This document shows, one piece after another, positions 20,996 to 32,000 of a DNA stretch of 64,000 nucleotides; position 1 is the first letter of the stretch; each line of letters opens with the position of its first letter. The notes under the pieces are model-generated. The model was given only the letters and a program-made list of their open reading frames with translations, did no database searches and was not told where the DNA came from. This DNA comes from Podospora pseudocomata (taxonomy: Eukaryota; Ascomycota; Sordariomycetes; Sordariales; Podosporaceae), in assembly GCF_035222375.1 (NCBI RefSeq), contig NC_085889.1, forward strand, positions 496,001-560,000, in the 5' to 3' direction. Both the position numbers and the translations under genes were made by a program.

Positions 20996-22030
20996 TCAGA
21001 GTCTTGGGAACTTGCGCTTTTGGGTACTCGTTGAGATTGTCCTGCCCCCGTGTGTTATTGGGGGTTTTCCGAGAAAAGATGAAGTTGATGCGCTGGTTAC
21101 ACCTCCCGACGGACTCGCTCCTGGCTTCTCACCCGGTGGGTGCTTTCTGCCGGGCTTCAGAGGATCTTTTTCAAGATATGTCGTGGTCACAGGAACTCTG
21201 TTTGGTGTGCCTTGAACAGCCGGGCTACTCGCAATAGCATTCACCAAGCCGATAACTGCAGCTGCTGGATCGCGTGGCGGGCCTACAGTTGGTTGATTAC
21301 TAGTAGGACGGTTCTTGAGGATTGGCTTGATCGGAGGCTTTGTCCGCGGACCCTGAGTACTAGAACCACCTGGGATGCTGACAGTGGTAGGGGGAACCGG
21401 CACCGGGTCTACAGTCGGGTGGGGCCAAGAGGTGGTCGGTGATGGTGGCCTAGGAGGGGATGGTGGCTTGACGGCAGGTGGTGGTCGAGTAGTAGTAATT
21501 GGGAGTGCTGGCTTAAGAGTCTGGAGTGTTGGCTTGACACTCTGGGGTGCTGGCTTGACGGTTTGGGGTGTTGGCTTGACAATCTGAGGTGTTGGCTTGA
21601 CAATCTGAGGTGTTGGCGTAACAGTCCGAGGTTGTGGATTGCTGTGCAACAAATTCGGATCTAGCACAGATGTGATGCGTTGGCTGGCAACAGCTTGCTC
21701 AGCAAGCAGTTCAGCCTTGGCTTTTGCTGCAGCTTCTTGCAGCCGCCTCAAACCAAGAGAAGGTGGGCCGATAGACTGCTGAACCGGGGGAGTCGGTCGG
21801 GCGGGAGCCGGTCGGGTGTTGAAGTTATTACGGAGTGGATGGGAAGGAGTTGGGGATGCCGTTCCACCTGGCTGTTGCCTCTGAGTGTTTGGCGTTGCAG
21901 CGTGTTGTGCGTGCAGACTAGGTCGTGCTCCAATCTTTACTGGGCTGTGAACCGGGGATGAAACAAATTCCGGTTTATACCACGAACGTCTCCCCGTCGT
22001 GGGTTTGGTGGGTGATTTTTTAGGCCCCAT
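20996..22030 (-). CDS. Proline-rich intrinsically disordered protein with KPTPQ repeats
   Basis: Single-exon, 344 aa, basic, and almost entirely low complexity. Residues about 130-175 are five to seven imperfect copies of KPTPQ(I/T/S)V at 7-8 residue spacing. A short helix (LRRLQEAAAKAKAELLAEQAV) at about 95-115 is the only predicted order. A KPPIKPILKNRP basic patch and a C-terminal STSTQKRKFPRL suggest a nuclear protein. The start MGPKKSPTKP is also basic. No domain is recognised. The long open frame, good ATG context and repeats kept in frame support it being real. Confidence 0.6.
   Translation of the reverse strand: MGPKKSPTKPTTGRRSWYKPEFVSSPVHSPVKIGARPSLHAQHAATPNTQRQQPGGTASPTPSHPLRNNFNTRPAPARPTPPVQQSIGPPSLGLRRLQEAAAKAKAELLAEQAVASQRITSVLDPNLLHSNPQPRTVTPTPQIVKPTPQIVKPTPQTVKPAPQSVKPTLQTLKPALPITTTRPPPAVKPPSPPRPPSPTTSWPHPTVDPVPVPPTTVSIPGGSSTQGPRTKPPIKPILKNRPTSNQPTVGPPRDPAAAVIGLVNAIASSPAVQGTPNRVPVTTTYLEKDPLKPGRKHPPGEKPGASPSGGVTSASTSSFLGKPPITHGGRTISTSTQKRKFPRL
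21495..21632. repeat. In-gene 24-bp tandem repeat (KPTPQ units)
   Basis: Five to six imperfect 24-bp copies (GTTGGCTTGACAATCTGAGG type on the plus strand), encoding the KPTPQxV repeats of the minus-strand proline-rich gene. The two most similar copies are identical over about 20 bp, so recent slippage is likely. Confidence 0.8.
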
Positions 22031-24538
22031 TGTCGCGGCTGCCTAGTAAACCTAGCGTAGTGTCACAGTTGCTCACGTGATCCGTCCCTGACCGGTTGAG
22101 AATATGGAGATGTTTTCCTGGGGCAGTTCACTTGAAGCGATAAACTCAGTCCTGATGTTCTTCTCCAGAGCATGATGTCGCCGTCAACAAGTCATTAATT
22201 GTTTTATCGAGTACATGGAGACAAAGACCCGTCTCACAGAACCCTACTCACACTCATCTTGCCTAATCCGACCTTCCAAGACGATGCAACAAAGAACTTT
22301 TCTGCCTACCGAAAGCGGATCATGAGGACGGCAAGCCAATATATGCGTTGTCCTAGCAGAAAACAAGGTTGAATGGGCACTTGATGTTGAAAGGGATTGC
22401 CATTCTCACCAGAAACTCGGCGCGTCTTGTACCCAACGGCCACGTCGAGCCATGCCTGCAATACAGCAAAAGGCCAAGGTGAGTAAACTGTTGATGATTC
22501 TCACTAGAGGGATGGTGCGGGATGGTGCGGGATGCGCGCTCAAGAATTGACCCAGGTGGACAACTTGTGGTGCATAGGTGCGTGGTTCCCTGAGGTGTAA
22601 ATGGTGTCAAAGAATCAGGTACTGGCCCATTGGGTACAGGGTCAGATGCGTCCCCAACCATCATCATACTTTGTTGTAGAATCCCCGACTCGGAGCTGAA
22701 CCAGACGGTCCCCCCAACATGGATAGACCGACACATTTCTCTCGATCAATCCTCATCATGCATCATAGAGAGGGCGCCAATGGGTCAACAGCAAAGATCT
22801 AGCGACTGGTATGTCGATGTCTGGTACCTCCCGCCGTCGGGCAACTCGAGGCTGAGTGATCAGGTTCAACTCCGAAGTATCACGACGTTCATCATAGACA
22901 GAAGAAGGTGGAGGCAGCCGACCGCTGATTGATAATGATGTTCGTTTGAACGAGTGGTCAGGTCGGAGATGACATATTGTACGGCTGGCTTGAATCGAGG
23001 GCGGCTGAGCCGGTTGGTGTAAGCTTCCGCCGTGATGTTGAGCATCGTGGTGCTTTTCGGGGGTGTTCTTTCCAGATGTGCCAGTCCAGGACTCGAAGAT
23101 GCCCGATTCTGTTCCCTTCAAGTCGGTCTGCTTTTCGCAACAGTATTGGTGATATTGGTATCATGGAGTATCGTACTCGTTCGTTGCCTGTACTGAACAT
23201 CAGCTATATGCTACCGTCACAAAAGACGTTTGTTTGAATGTATCACTGCCCATTTCCCTCTTGACTTCTGCATGCCGTCGAAAAGGACCAACTCCCCTAC
23301 ACCGAAGGCTGTCGAACACCCCAAAACCACATCATAGTCTTCGGGTCAGGCTTCTTCAACAGTCGTCCAAAGAAGGGTCCGAGATCCGGCTGGGCTCCAC
23401 CGCCGCCGCCATGAGAGACGACATTGACAAACGGGTAAACATCCACGGCATACCACTGGACAACACCTCGCCTCGCTCCGTGTTTCTTCCCCCGCTGCAG
23501 GGACCACATGCACGGGCGAAGTCAATATGACAGCTGAGCGGCAACAAAACTAATCTCGTTAAAATGACAGATCGGGGAAGGCGGCTCAGCCCTCAGGTAC
23601 CAACCCTGCCCGTTGGCTTCAGCCTCTGAACCCCTAACACACCCCGCATCTTCAGCCAAAAGACCGCGTTGGCAGAAGACCATGTGGTGCCAAGTGGGAC
23701 AGAAAAGCTTGGTTTGGATCAAGCACTGGAGCAACCTTGGCCATCAAGATCATGATCTGCAATCCGTGCCAAATGCTCGGGTCCAAACGGTTTGTGGGCG
23801 ATCAGGTTCCAGACCGCAAGACTGCAAGACTGCCAAGACTTTGACTCCTCACAACGGATTCGATAGATCGCGCCAAGCGTTGAAGCGCTGATGAATTGTC
23901 AGAAAACTAACAGCGCCCACTGCCTTGACGTTCGTGCAGTTCTTCACCATGTCCGAAAAGGAAATTGCAAGTCAGGATGAGCTCGCAGAAAACAGCAAAG
24001 CGTCAAGCCATGGTGTCGGGCCAGAACCAATGGCGACTTCGACGTCAGGTGAGAAGCGCAAAGCTCAGATAGCGCCGTAGGGCTGTCAACAAACACACCG
24101 ACAACAGCCACGCTCACAGCGGTCAGTACAGGGTTTAAGCCGTCTGGACCCCATCGCCAGCAAAACCTCCCTTTTGGCCAGTCTCTTTTCGGCATTCGAA
24201 TAGCGGCGGTCCCTCTTTGGAAAGCTTCGAGGCTGAAATACCGACGCCATTGAACGCCATCATCAGTGTTGTCATCCAGGGGTCCCAGCATCATGATCTG
24301 GCAGGCTGACTTGGGACTGGCCAAGCCCGACGGTGGTGATGAGGCTTTGCAGTATGACCGCATCCAGATCAATATCGAGGAGCAGCGAGCAGAAGAAACT
24401 TGAGGATATAAGATGCCGTGTCCCTCGTCAAACCTTCTGGTGTCTTTTCTTCAGCAGCAGCTCGCTCGATAACGCAGCAGTTCGTCCTTCGATCACCAGC
24501 TTCACTGCCTCTCGTTTGCAGCCAGCACCACCGCAACC
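22031..24538. other. Gene-poor stretch before the subtilase gene
   Basis: No frame here shows a recognisable domain, a clean ATG-to-stop gene of usual length or a convincing splice chain. Frames on the minus strand at 22350-22740 and 22756-23120 are open for over 100 codons but have mixed composition, and I could not join them. The last 150 bp before 24539 are CA/CT-rich, as expected for a leader. An unrecognised multi-exon gene cannot be excluded. Confidence 0.4.
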
Positions 24539-25848
24539 ATGAAGCTCAACGTGACCCTCTTTGGTCTCACCGGCCTTCTCGGCCTGGCATTGGCCGCCGT
24601 CCCGATTAAGAACGATGGCATCTCGGCCGACATTGTTGTGCCCGAAAAGTACATCGTCAAGTACAAGGCCAACGCCGACGCTGGAAGAAAGAAGAAGCAC
24701 GAGTCCCACATCACCAACAAGGCCAAGAAGAAGAACAAGAAGGGTGTTGTCGAGTCCATCAACATCGACGGCCTTTCGGGATACGTTGCCGAAATTCCCG
24801 ACTCGGAACTCAAGGAACTGAGGGATTCCGACTTGGTGAGTGGCCTCTGACCCAAGCTTGGGAAAGATCATGCTGACAACCGGCCCAGATCGAATACATC
24901 GAGAAGGACACCGTGATCCAGATCAACGCCGTCGCCGCCCCTCGGGTCGCCGCTGACCCTGTCGAAGAGAAGCACCAGCTTGCGAAGCGTGCCTATGTCA
25001 CTCAACTCCACGCCGCTTGGGGCCTGGCTCGCATCTCGCGCCGTTCCGCCTGGAACTCCGGCTACTACTACGACAACACCGCTGGCCAAGGTATCCGTGT
25101 CTATGTTCTTGACAGCGGCATCCGCACCACCCACGTCGAGTTCGAAGGACGCGCCGTCTGGGGCGCCAACTTCATCGCCGGATCCCCCAACACTGACGAG
25201 TACGGCCACGGCACCCACGTTGCTGGCACCATCGCCAGCAAGACCTATGGTGTTGCGAAGAAAGCCACCGTTGTCGCCGTCAAGGTCCTCGACAAGAACG
25301 GCTCCGGCACCATGTCCGGCCTGATCTCCGGCCTCAACTGGGTTGTGAACAACGCCAAGGCCCGCGGCATCGCCAAGAAGGCCGTCATCAACATTTCTCT
25401 CGGTGGTGGCTACACTGCCTCCGTCAACGCTGCTGTCAAGGGGGCCACTGATGCTGGCCTCACCGTGGTTGTGTCTGCCGGCAACAGCAACGCCAACAGT
25501 GCCAACTATTCCCCTGCCTCGGCTCCCTCTGCCATCACCGTCGGTGCCATTGACGGCACTGGATATCGCGCCTGGTTCTCCAACTGGGGCAACCTCGTCG
25601 ACATCTTCGCCCCTGGTGTCTCCGTCCTCAGCGCCTACCACACCAGCAACACTGCCACCTGGTACATGGACGGCACCAGCATGGCTGCTCCCCACGTTGC
25701 CGGTCTCGCTGCTTACTTCATCGCCAAGGAGAACCTGTCAGGCTCCCCTGCTGTGACCAACCGAATTCTTGGTGCGGCTGTCACCGGTAGTATCGGGGAC
25801 CCCAAGGGCAGCTGGAACCGCCGTGCTTACAACGCCGGTGGTGCCTGA
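24539..25848 (+). CDS. Secreted subtilisin-like serine protease (proteinase K type, S8A)
   Basis: Exons 24539-24835 and 24889-25848, one 53-bp intron; 418 aa. The N-terminus is a signal peptide ([15 protein letters not shown]), then an inhibitor-I9 propeptide that is unusually Lys-rich ([18 protein letters not shown]). The propeptide ends at a KR site before [18 protein letters not shown], which matches the start of mature proteinase K-like enzymes. The catalytic triad is Asp174 (LDSGI), His206 (HGTHVAG) and Ser363 ([11 protein letters not shown]), with oxyanion Asn in SAGNSN. The mature enzyme is about 280 aa, the family's usual size. Predicted extracellular endoprotease for nutrition or host/fungal prey degradation. 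Strong C-ending codon bias suggests high expression. Confidence 0.96.
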
Positions 25849-26300
25849 GCATGAGCCGCTGGGTCTTGGGTTGTTTCGTTTGCGTGTTTCTGGATTTTCT
25901 TCTATCGCCTAGTCATGACTTCAATGCGGCTTCTTTCGGGAGGATGGAGAAGAGGGAAAAATTATTGTTGGTCGTCGCTCCTTCAGTATCCGGTTTCCTG
26001 TAATTGTACTTGTTATCGTCGATAGAGTTATGGGAATCGATTCTCTCGTGGTCAAACCCTCGTATTCCCGGCCTAGGTCCATCCTCGATGTAGTCGTAAT
26101 GCCGTGCTTGGCCAGCTGCAAGGCGCAAGGTGGTAATCTTGGCCATGCCTAAATGGACTTCATGCCGCCACGTTAGCAGGCCACACGGCAGAGCAATGTG
26201 TGGAGGTAACAAACCTCTTGGATTTGTCAACTGCCCTTCATCTCCGCCGCAACTTCTGGAAACGCCAAAGTCATCAGACTCTGGTCGACTTGCTGTGAAC
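25849..26300. other. Intergenic region
   Basis: 3' flank of the subtilase and promoter of the OYE-like gene. The OYE frame stays open upstream of its ATG, but the extra codons have no family resemblance. No other gene is seen. Confidence 0.5.
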
Positions 26301-27677
26301 ATGACCGCTACGGGGCCTTCTCCCGTCATTGCTGACCCCTCTCCGCTGGGTTCCCCTCTCCCCTTCGAGTTTTCTGGCCGGACAGCGCCTAATCGCTTTC
26401 TCAAGTCGGCCGCCACCGAAAAGGTAGCCACCTATGATCCAAACGACAGGCTCTCCAGCGGTATTCCCAACGATGAGCTGTTCCGGCTGTACGGTACCTG
26501 GGCGTCAGGCGGCTTCGGCACAATCGTAACCGGCAACATCCTCATCGACCCTGATCACCTCGAGAGCCCCGGTAACATGATCATCCCCGTCGACGCACCG
26601 CTTGACGGTCCCCGCTTCGAAGGATTCCGCCGTCTGGGATCTGTCGGAAGACAGCATGGGTCTCTCTTCATCGGCCAAGTCAACCATCCCGGCCGCCAAT
26701 GCGTCTACGCCCTGCAACCCAATCCCATCTCAGCCTCTGACGTTCAACTGCTCGTGGACATGTTTGGTGCAACCTTTGGTAAACCGCGTGCTGCCACCAT
26801 CAAGGAGATCCAATCGATCGTGGCGGCCTTTGTCCATGCGGCGGTGTACCTCGACAAAGCAGGCTGGGACGGAGTCCAGCTTCACGGTGCCCACGGGTAC
26901 CTCATCGCACAATTCTTGTCCTTGACCACCAACCTCCGCACTGACGCTTATGGCGGGTCCCTTGCCAACCGGGCGAGGATCATCACCGAGATTGCCGCTG
27001 GCATCAGGGAGCAATGTCGAAAGGGCTTTATTCTCGCCATCAAGATCAACAGCGTCGAGTTCCAAGCCGATGGGTTCACCGTTGAAGAGGCGTCCGAGCT
27101 GTGCGAGATCTTGGAGAAGGCAGGCTTCGACTTTGTGGAGCTCAGCGGCGGAACATACGAGGAAATGGCGCTGGCGCACAGGCGAGAGTCGACCAAAGCC
27201 AGGGAGGCATTCTTTTTGGATTTCGCAGAAAAGATTGCGCCGCGCCTGAACAAGACCAAGGTCTATGTGACTGGGGGTTTCAGGACTGCCAAGGGCATGG
27301 CGGACGCGCTCCAGAGTGTGGATGGTGTTGGAATGGTGAGGGCTGTTTGCAACAATCCGAATCTTCCGGCCGAGATACTGGAGGGCAAGAAGACAGCTGC
27401 GCCGGTGATTGCTGGGGGGGTGTATTTTGACGATTTTCTTCTGACGGGGGGCTTGGCGGGGCTGCAGATGCGACTGATGGGGCATTCGTTGCCTGTGCTC
27501 AATGTTGAGGATGACGCAGAAGTCGAAGAGTTCAAGAAGGCGCTGGAGTCGAATCTGAAGGGACTCGTGAAGGGAGGGTTGTTTGAGAATATGGAGCTTG
27601 GGTTTCTAGGGGCGAGAGGACCTGATGTTGAGAGAAGGGTGCGAGATATTCAGGCTTCCAGGGCCACACTGCGCTAA
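26301..27677 (+). CDS. NADH:flavin oxidoreductase, Old Yellow Enzyme family
   Basis: Single-exon, 458 aa. FMN-dependent ene-reductase fold. It starts at MTATGPSPV; the barrel begins at residue about 20 (FEFSGRTAPNRFLKSAATE). The active-site pair appears in LHGAHGYLIAQFLS (His195, His198), the usual NxRxDxYGGS loop as NLRTDAYGGSLANRARI, and the phosphate-binding end as VYVTGGFRT and MVRAVCNNPNL. It belongs to the fungal YqjM/2,4-dienoyl-CoA-reductase-like group rather than classic yeast OYE, judging from the HGAHGYL motif. The physiological substrate is unknown. I did not find an intron. It is 450 bp from the subtilase and probably unrelated to it. Confidence 0.93.
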   Translation: MTATGPSPVIADPSPLGSPLPFEFSGRTAPNRFLKSAATEKVATYDPNDRLSSGIPNDELFRLYGTWASGGFGTIVTGNILIDPDHLESPGNMIIPVDAPLDGPRFEGFRRLGSVGRQHGSLFIGQVNHPGRQCVYALQPNPISASDVQLLVDMFGATFGKPRAATIKEIQSIVAAFVHAAVYLDKAGWDGVQLHGAHGYLIAQFLSLTTNLRTDAYGGSLANRARIITEIAAGIREQCRKGFILAIKINSVEFQADGFTVEEASELCEILEKAGFDFVELSGGTYEEMALAHRRESTKAREAFFLDFAEKIAPRLNKTKVYVTGGFRTAKGMADALQSVDGVGMVRAVCNNPNLPAEILEGKKTAAPVIAGGVYFDDFLLTGGLAGLQMRLMGHSLPVLNVEDDAEVEEFKKALESNLKGLVKGGLFENMELGFLGARGPDVERRVRDIQASRATLR

Positions 27678-28015
27678 GGATAGTGTGGCTGGAAGTGTTT
27701 CTTCCCATCCCACACCCAAGGGGTGATGCTTTGGGGTCATGCTTAACATATATGACCCCCCCGGTGATGTATTTCAGCGGTTTATATGCAAATTGACAAT
27801 TCGTTTGGCCATAGACAGGCTTGTCACTACATTGAATCTCGTGGGTTAGGGTTGCAGCAGGGCATTTGGGAACCCCACTGCAAGTCCAACGCGTCTCATA
27901 TTTGGTGATCTATCTGTGCTGACGGAAAGCCACCATGACCTCACATACACTGATTACATATACCACTTGAGGATGGGAAATGCCAGCCAAATGCCCTGTA
28001 TCGTTCTAGATAACC
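27678..28015. other. Intergenic region
   Basis: 3' flank of the OYE-like gene, moderately AT-rich, with no gene-like frame. Confidence 0.4.
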
Positions 28016-28485
28016 TAGGATGGACTCCCTTTACCCCCATCTTGCCCAATCCCCATTGCTATGCTCCTCCACGGATCGTTGAGCCCATCCAGTCTTAACC
28101 TGCGCTCTCCCCACAGCCCTAACTGCGGCGGCGATACATTACCGACCGCAATCACCTTATCTTCATCAATGTCGGTGGAGTGATTACCCAAAAGAACGCT
28201 GGGCGCTTTTCCGATACCCAAATACTCGAAAGAATCTGCCGTCGATACAAGGCCCTCAGTACGCGCAAGACTCATCTCTGTAAAAGGCTTGGCTCGATTG
28301 ATTGTCAGAACCCAGGGTGCTTTCCCCCATGGTGGATACCTTTCCTCTGTTGCATATTTCACCTCGGCCTGCCATGGGAGGTGCGGTTTAGTAAGACGCC
28401 CTGCCACGAAAACTGCGATTTGATAAGAGCTCCCAAGGCCGTGGGTGGCAGCTACGGGTAGAACGACCATGAGTCCGGAAAGCAT
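28015..28485 (-). CDS. Possible small secreted protein, unrecognised
   Basis: An open frame of 156 codons from the ATG at 28485. The N-terminus MLSGLMVVLPVAATHG could be a short signal peptide, followed by a mixed, non-repetitive sequence with one N-glycosylation site (NHS) and no cysteine pairs. There is no family resemblance, and neighbours give no support. It may be real, an exon of a larger gene, or chance. Composition is balanced rather than the Pro/Arg/Ser texture of shadow frames, which is the main reason to list it. Confidence 0.33.
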   Translation of the reverse strand: MLSGLMVVLPVAATHGLGSSYQIAVFVAGRLTKPHLPWQAEVKYATEERYPPWGKAPWVLTINRAKPFTEMSLARTEGLVSTADSFEYLGIGKAPSVLLGNHSTDIDEDKVIAVGNVSPPQLGLWGERRLRLDGLNDPWRSIAMGIGQDGGKGSPS

Positions 28486-28700
28486 CAAACTCTGTCGTTA
28501 AAGGAGGATTGGTGAATCGAAATATTGCAACCCTTCGGACACCCTTGTATTCCACTCAGGCCATCAACTTCGACAATCTGGACTTTTCCATGGCTACGAC
28601 GAGGTGCTTGATAACACTACAATAACGTCCACTGAACATCCTGCCCCCATTTGCAGCGAAACGATTCTCATATGTTGAAACGATAACGAAGCAAAACGAC

Positions 28701-28788
28701 GGTCTGGGTGGGATTCTGACCCACGACTCTTGCGAGACCAAGAACGCTTGAATGACCTCAGAAGAAAATTCAAGCATCAATCCAAACC
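28701..28788 (-). tRNA. tRNA-Leu-like relic
   Basis: On the minus strand, GGTTTGG (28788-28782) pairs fully with CCAGACC (28707-28701) as a 7-bp acceptor stem. Just inside lies a perfect T-arm (GTGGG-TCAGAAT-CCCAC), preceded by a long variable arm, GGTCTCGCAAGAGTC, that closely matches fungal tRNA-Leu. The D-arm and A-box are not recognisable: the 5' part is replaced by a CTTGAAT/ATTCAAG hairpin. No T4 terminator is obvious. I read it as a degenerate tRNA-Leu or tRNA-derived sequence, not a working tRNA. Confidence 0.4.
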
Positions 28789-29061
28789 TGGCAACTTGGA
28801 CCAGGAAATCTGGGCCCCAAGAGGTCAAGCTCCACGAACACAAGCTTGCGCCACAAGGATATGCAGGCGCCAATAGCATATTGGCTATCTGCAGTCATCC
28901 TTCGGTCGCTCGAGGTTAGCTGCTTTGGGATGCCGATACTCGCCCCATTGATACCTTATCAGATCAATGTGACTCCTCACGAAGAGCAGTTGAGAGAAAA
29001 GCTTCAGTCTTCCTCGTCCTCGATTTATTCCCCACAGCAAAGTTCTGTATCAGCAGGAAAC

Positions 29062-30108
29062 ATGGCCTGCCAACAGCCTCAGTACACTTGCCCTGCACAG
29101 GGTGCTGCTGGCAGCACCTACCAACTATCGCCACATCCTGTCCGGCCAGCATATATGGACAACAGCCCCCGCAACCAACCTACGGATATAATCAAGCCCA
29201 AACGCCGGTAGGATGTCAACCACCGCATCAACAACAGCAAACATATCTACACCCACGATGGCTGGATTAGGTGCTCAAACCCGCCAGCAAAGAGACAAAA
29301 CGGAAGGAGAAACCTAGATAATGGACACCAATGGCAGCTAGAAATGCAGACAGCTAGTTTTAATACACCAAAGAAATGACACATCGGACTTAACACACCT
29401 TTGAAGCATGGCAAGCCCTCTCCCGGCAACACCACTCATATCCAACTCCACCTCAGCAACAGTATCAACACCAGCCTCAGGTCCAACCTCTCCCTCACAA
29501 TCCCTTCCCCCCGGAACATACCCCCTCCGCACGCTCCCAGGCCAACCACTCTCAAAGCCAACCAAACTCCCCTTTCTCCCTCACCCTCTCCTGCCTCTTC
29601 TCCCCATCCCAATCCTGCTACACCCTAACCTACAAACCCACCGCCTCCTGCTTCTCCCTCACTCGCGGCCCACCTTCCTCCCCCTCCCCACCCATCGCAA
29701 CGGCCTCCTTCCCCACCCTCTCCCTCAAAGACCCCCCCCGTCTCCCTCGGTCCATACAACTATCTAGTCGACTCCAAATTCGTCTCCTCCTCCCTCCTCC
29801 CAGGCCAAAGACTCAAGTGGGCCATTTCAGGCTCTGGCCCCTCATCCGGCGCATTTGTCCCAACACCCGTGGGAAGGGAGCAGGACGTGATTGCGCAGTT
29901 TTTCGGGACTGACGCGGCGGGCAGGGTTGTGGTTCCGGGGGGAACGAAAAAGTATATCGAGGGGAGGATTGACTTGGTGAAGGGGTTGACGCAGGCTCAG
30001 ATTGATGAGGTGGTGTTGACTTTGGGGGTTTGGGCTTTGAACGGAAGAGGAGGCAGGCGAGTGGTGGGAAGGCGGCGGAAGGGACGTGGTGGAGGTCGGA
30101 GATTTTGA
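29062..30108 (+). pseudogene. Gln/Pro-rich protein with conserved C-terminal part, frameshifted
   Basis: Two Gln/Pro/Tyr-rich stretches (PPQPTYGYNQAQTPVGCQPP near 29.15 kb and QYQHQPQVQPLPHNPFPP near 29.47 kb) are typical linkers of fungal multidomain proteins. The second runs into a globular-looking part (SCYTLTYKPTASCFSLTRG). At the C8 run 29732-29739 the frame breaks: with one C fewer it continues as VSLGPYNYLVDSKFVSS... LLPGQRLKWAISG and ends at 30108 with a coherent 120-residue C-terminus. An intron between 29275 and 29415 (acceptor near TTTGAAG) may join the halves. Either a sequencing error in the C run or a broken gene. No family recognised. Confidence 0.45.
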
Positions 30109-30360
30109 ATGGTGTTTTGAGTGCTTGATTGAGGGAAGGCCACGGATTGGAGGCGGTTGGGATCGGGTTGAAGGGGGGGGGGTATTGCAGGAGGATAGTG
30201 TGGCGCAATTGTGAGAGGCCCGTGTCTGACAGGCTCTGAAGAACCACCCAAGCCTCTTGCATACACAGAGACAGCTGGTGTTATTAGCGGTCCTTGCCCG
30301 TTGCTGGGCGGCGCGCTCAACGATGGCAAGATAGCCGGCTGGGGCCTTTCAGGAGTGGGT
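30109..30360. other. Intergenic region with G9 run
   Basis: 3' flank of the Gln/Pro-rich gene; a G run at 30174-30183. A short plus-strand string reading KIAGWGLSGVGIW near 30330 is isolated. No gene is seen. Confidence 0.35.
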
Positions 30361-32000
30361 ATCTGGATATTTTAGTTAGTGAGCCATCATAAACTTCATA
30401 ACGTCTTCGTCGAATACTTACGGCAGGGGACGCGGAGGTCGACGGAAAATATACATTAATATTAAGTACATTCTTCCACTTACTGGTCTCGACATCCTCG
30501 TAGCGCTTTCTTAGGGCAGCAATCTCCTCCTCATATTAACGATCCAGCTTTTTACTGGTAAATGCCGTCACCTTCCTCAAAGCCTCTCGATACCAGTGAG
30601 AAGCTCGGAATATCCTTCAAAGGCAAGATATCTTACTCGCTCCGGCACCAGGCCTCCAAGGCCATCTTCTCCTTGTAAAGTTCCAGACGTACTTGCTACT
30701 CGTCTAGCTTACGCTGCTGTTTCAGCTCTGAAATATCGGCATATATCTGCGTCAGGGGAACATCCATCTTAGAAAGTAAAGCCGGCCGACCCTCGAGCTG
30801 CTTGGAAATCGCTAATTGGCGGCCCTCGAGGATGGTGGGAACTCGGTAGGCCAGGGATATTGGGGTGCTAATAACTTTTGCCGGTCAATTGACACGGCGA
30901 TTCTGTAGGTCGCACGAGTCACGACAATACTTGTCCCTCAAGCCTCAAAGTATGCAGGTCTGTAGTCCAACGTACTTAGTAAAGGCAAACAAAATCAGTA
31001 CACGTAAGATGATATATTTACAGTTAATGTACTTATAGGCATCACAGTTTTGTCATCCATGTCATCAGGTCATGCCTTCATCGGGGATACAAGGGAGCAC
31101 AGTCTTCTTAGTCAGTCAAAAAAGGGTACCCAACTAGATATCAATTCGACGAGAATAATGACCGAGATACTGGGTGATGTTGACCATCCGCCTAAATTAG
31201 GACTGGTACGGTAGACTCTAAAGCGGCACGGCATCAGACCAGTACGGCAGACATTACATCGTCACGGTAAACCATAAGTGGAGCGGCACTGACGGCGCAC
31301 GGCTACCCCGGACGGAGGCACGATCAATCCAACTTTAAGAGGGGCATACATAGGTTTCTGTACGTACATTCCGGTTCTCTACGTAGAAGGCCGCCGGTAA
31401 TTTACCCTGAAGGAGATTGTGTATGCTTGTTCTGAGCTTTTGCGCAAACCTGCAATATAAAAGGTAGGACCTTTCGCGCGGTGAGCGTCGCATAAGGTTC
31501 ACGAATTCGCGCTTCAACGATACCTTATTAAACCGCATAAGGAAGCCCCACCTATTACCGCTATATTCATTCGAGACAGTTTTTCGAGCCCGAGTAAAAA
31601 TTGCTACTATTATGGTACCACCCGTCGCTCAACTGTGCGGTGTAGCATAATAAGAAGCCTTACTGTGAGGGGTGTCGGGTATTCCTAACCTATTTTATTT
31701 AGTTTAATCCATCTTGCTACGCTTCTGGACCCCTTCGGGTCTTCGTCCCATGACTAGACGATTTTATTTACATATCTACTGCTCCCCTTGAATAATAAGA
31801 AGTTCTAACACGCGTATAGAACAGTAGATGCCAGTTATATAAGACACCCGTCTCCCCTAGGCTTACATTTTCGAACGTGGTGAAGAGGTTGGACCAGGCA
31901 ATAACAGAACATGAAGCGGAGGGGCAGAGAGAGGCGGCTCTGAAAGATGGGAATAAGAAATAAGGACGGTGTACGGATAGGATTAATAGAGTGACGAAAC
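30361..32000. mobile_element. Decayed transposable-element tract, family uncertain
   Basis: A low-GC, gene-free stretch, in contrast to the GC-rich coding DNA on either side. The minus strand near 30.5-30.9 kb keeps a coding texture with coiled-coil character, interrupted several times. The 31.6-31.85 kb part has the look of a long terminal repeat (GGTGTCGGGTATTCC and CCCCTTCGGGTCTTCG motifs recalled from fungal LTRs). The plus strand at 31.88-31.96 kb looks like the tail of an element reading frame. It is old and much broken. The enrichment of T and A suggests repeat-induced point mutation. The family cannot be fixed by eye. Confidence 0.5.

Noticed and set aside
22353-23120. Minus-strand frames of 120 codons each
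   Set aside because: Could not be joined by credible splice sites, and no domain or repeat is seen; left as unannotated.
24868-25695. 275-codon minus-strand Gly/Val/Asp-rich frame
   Set aside because: Antisense shadow of the subtilase exon 2, caused by strong third-position C bias.
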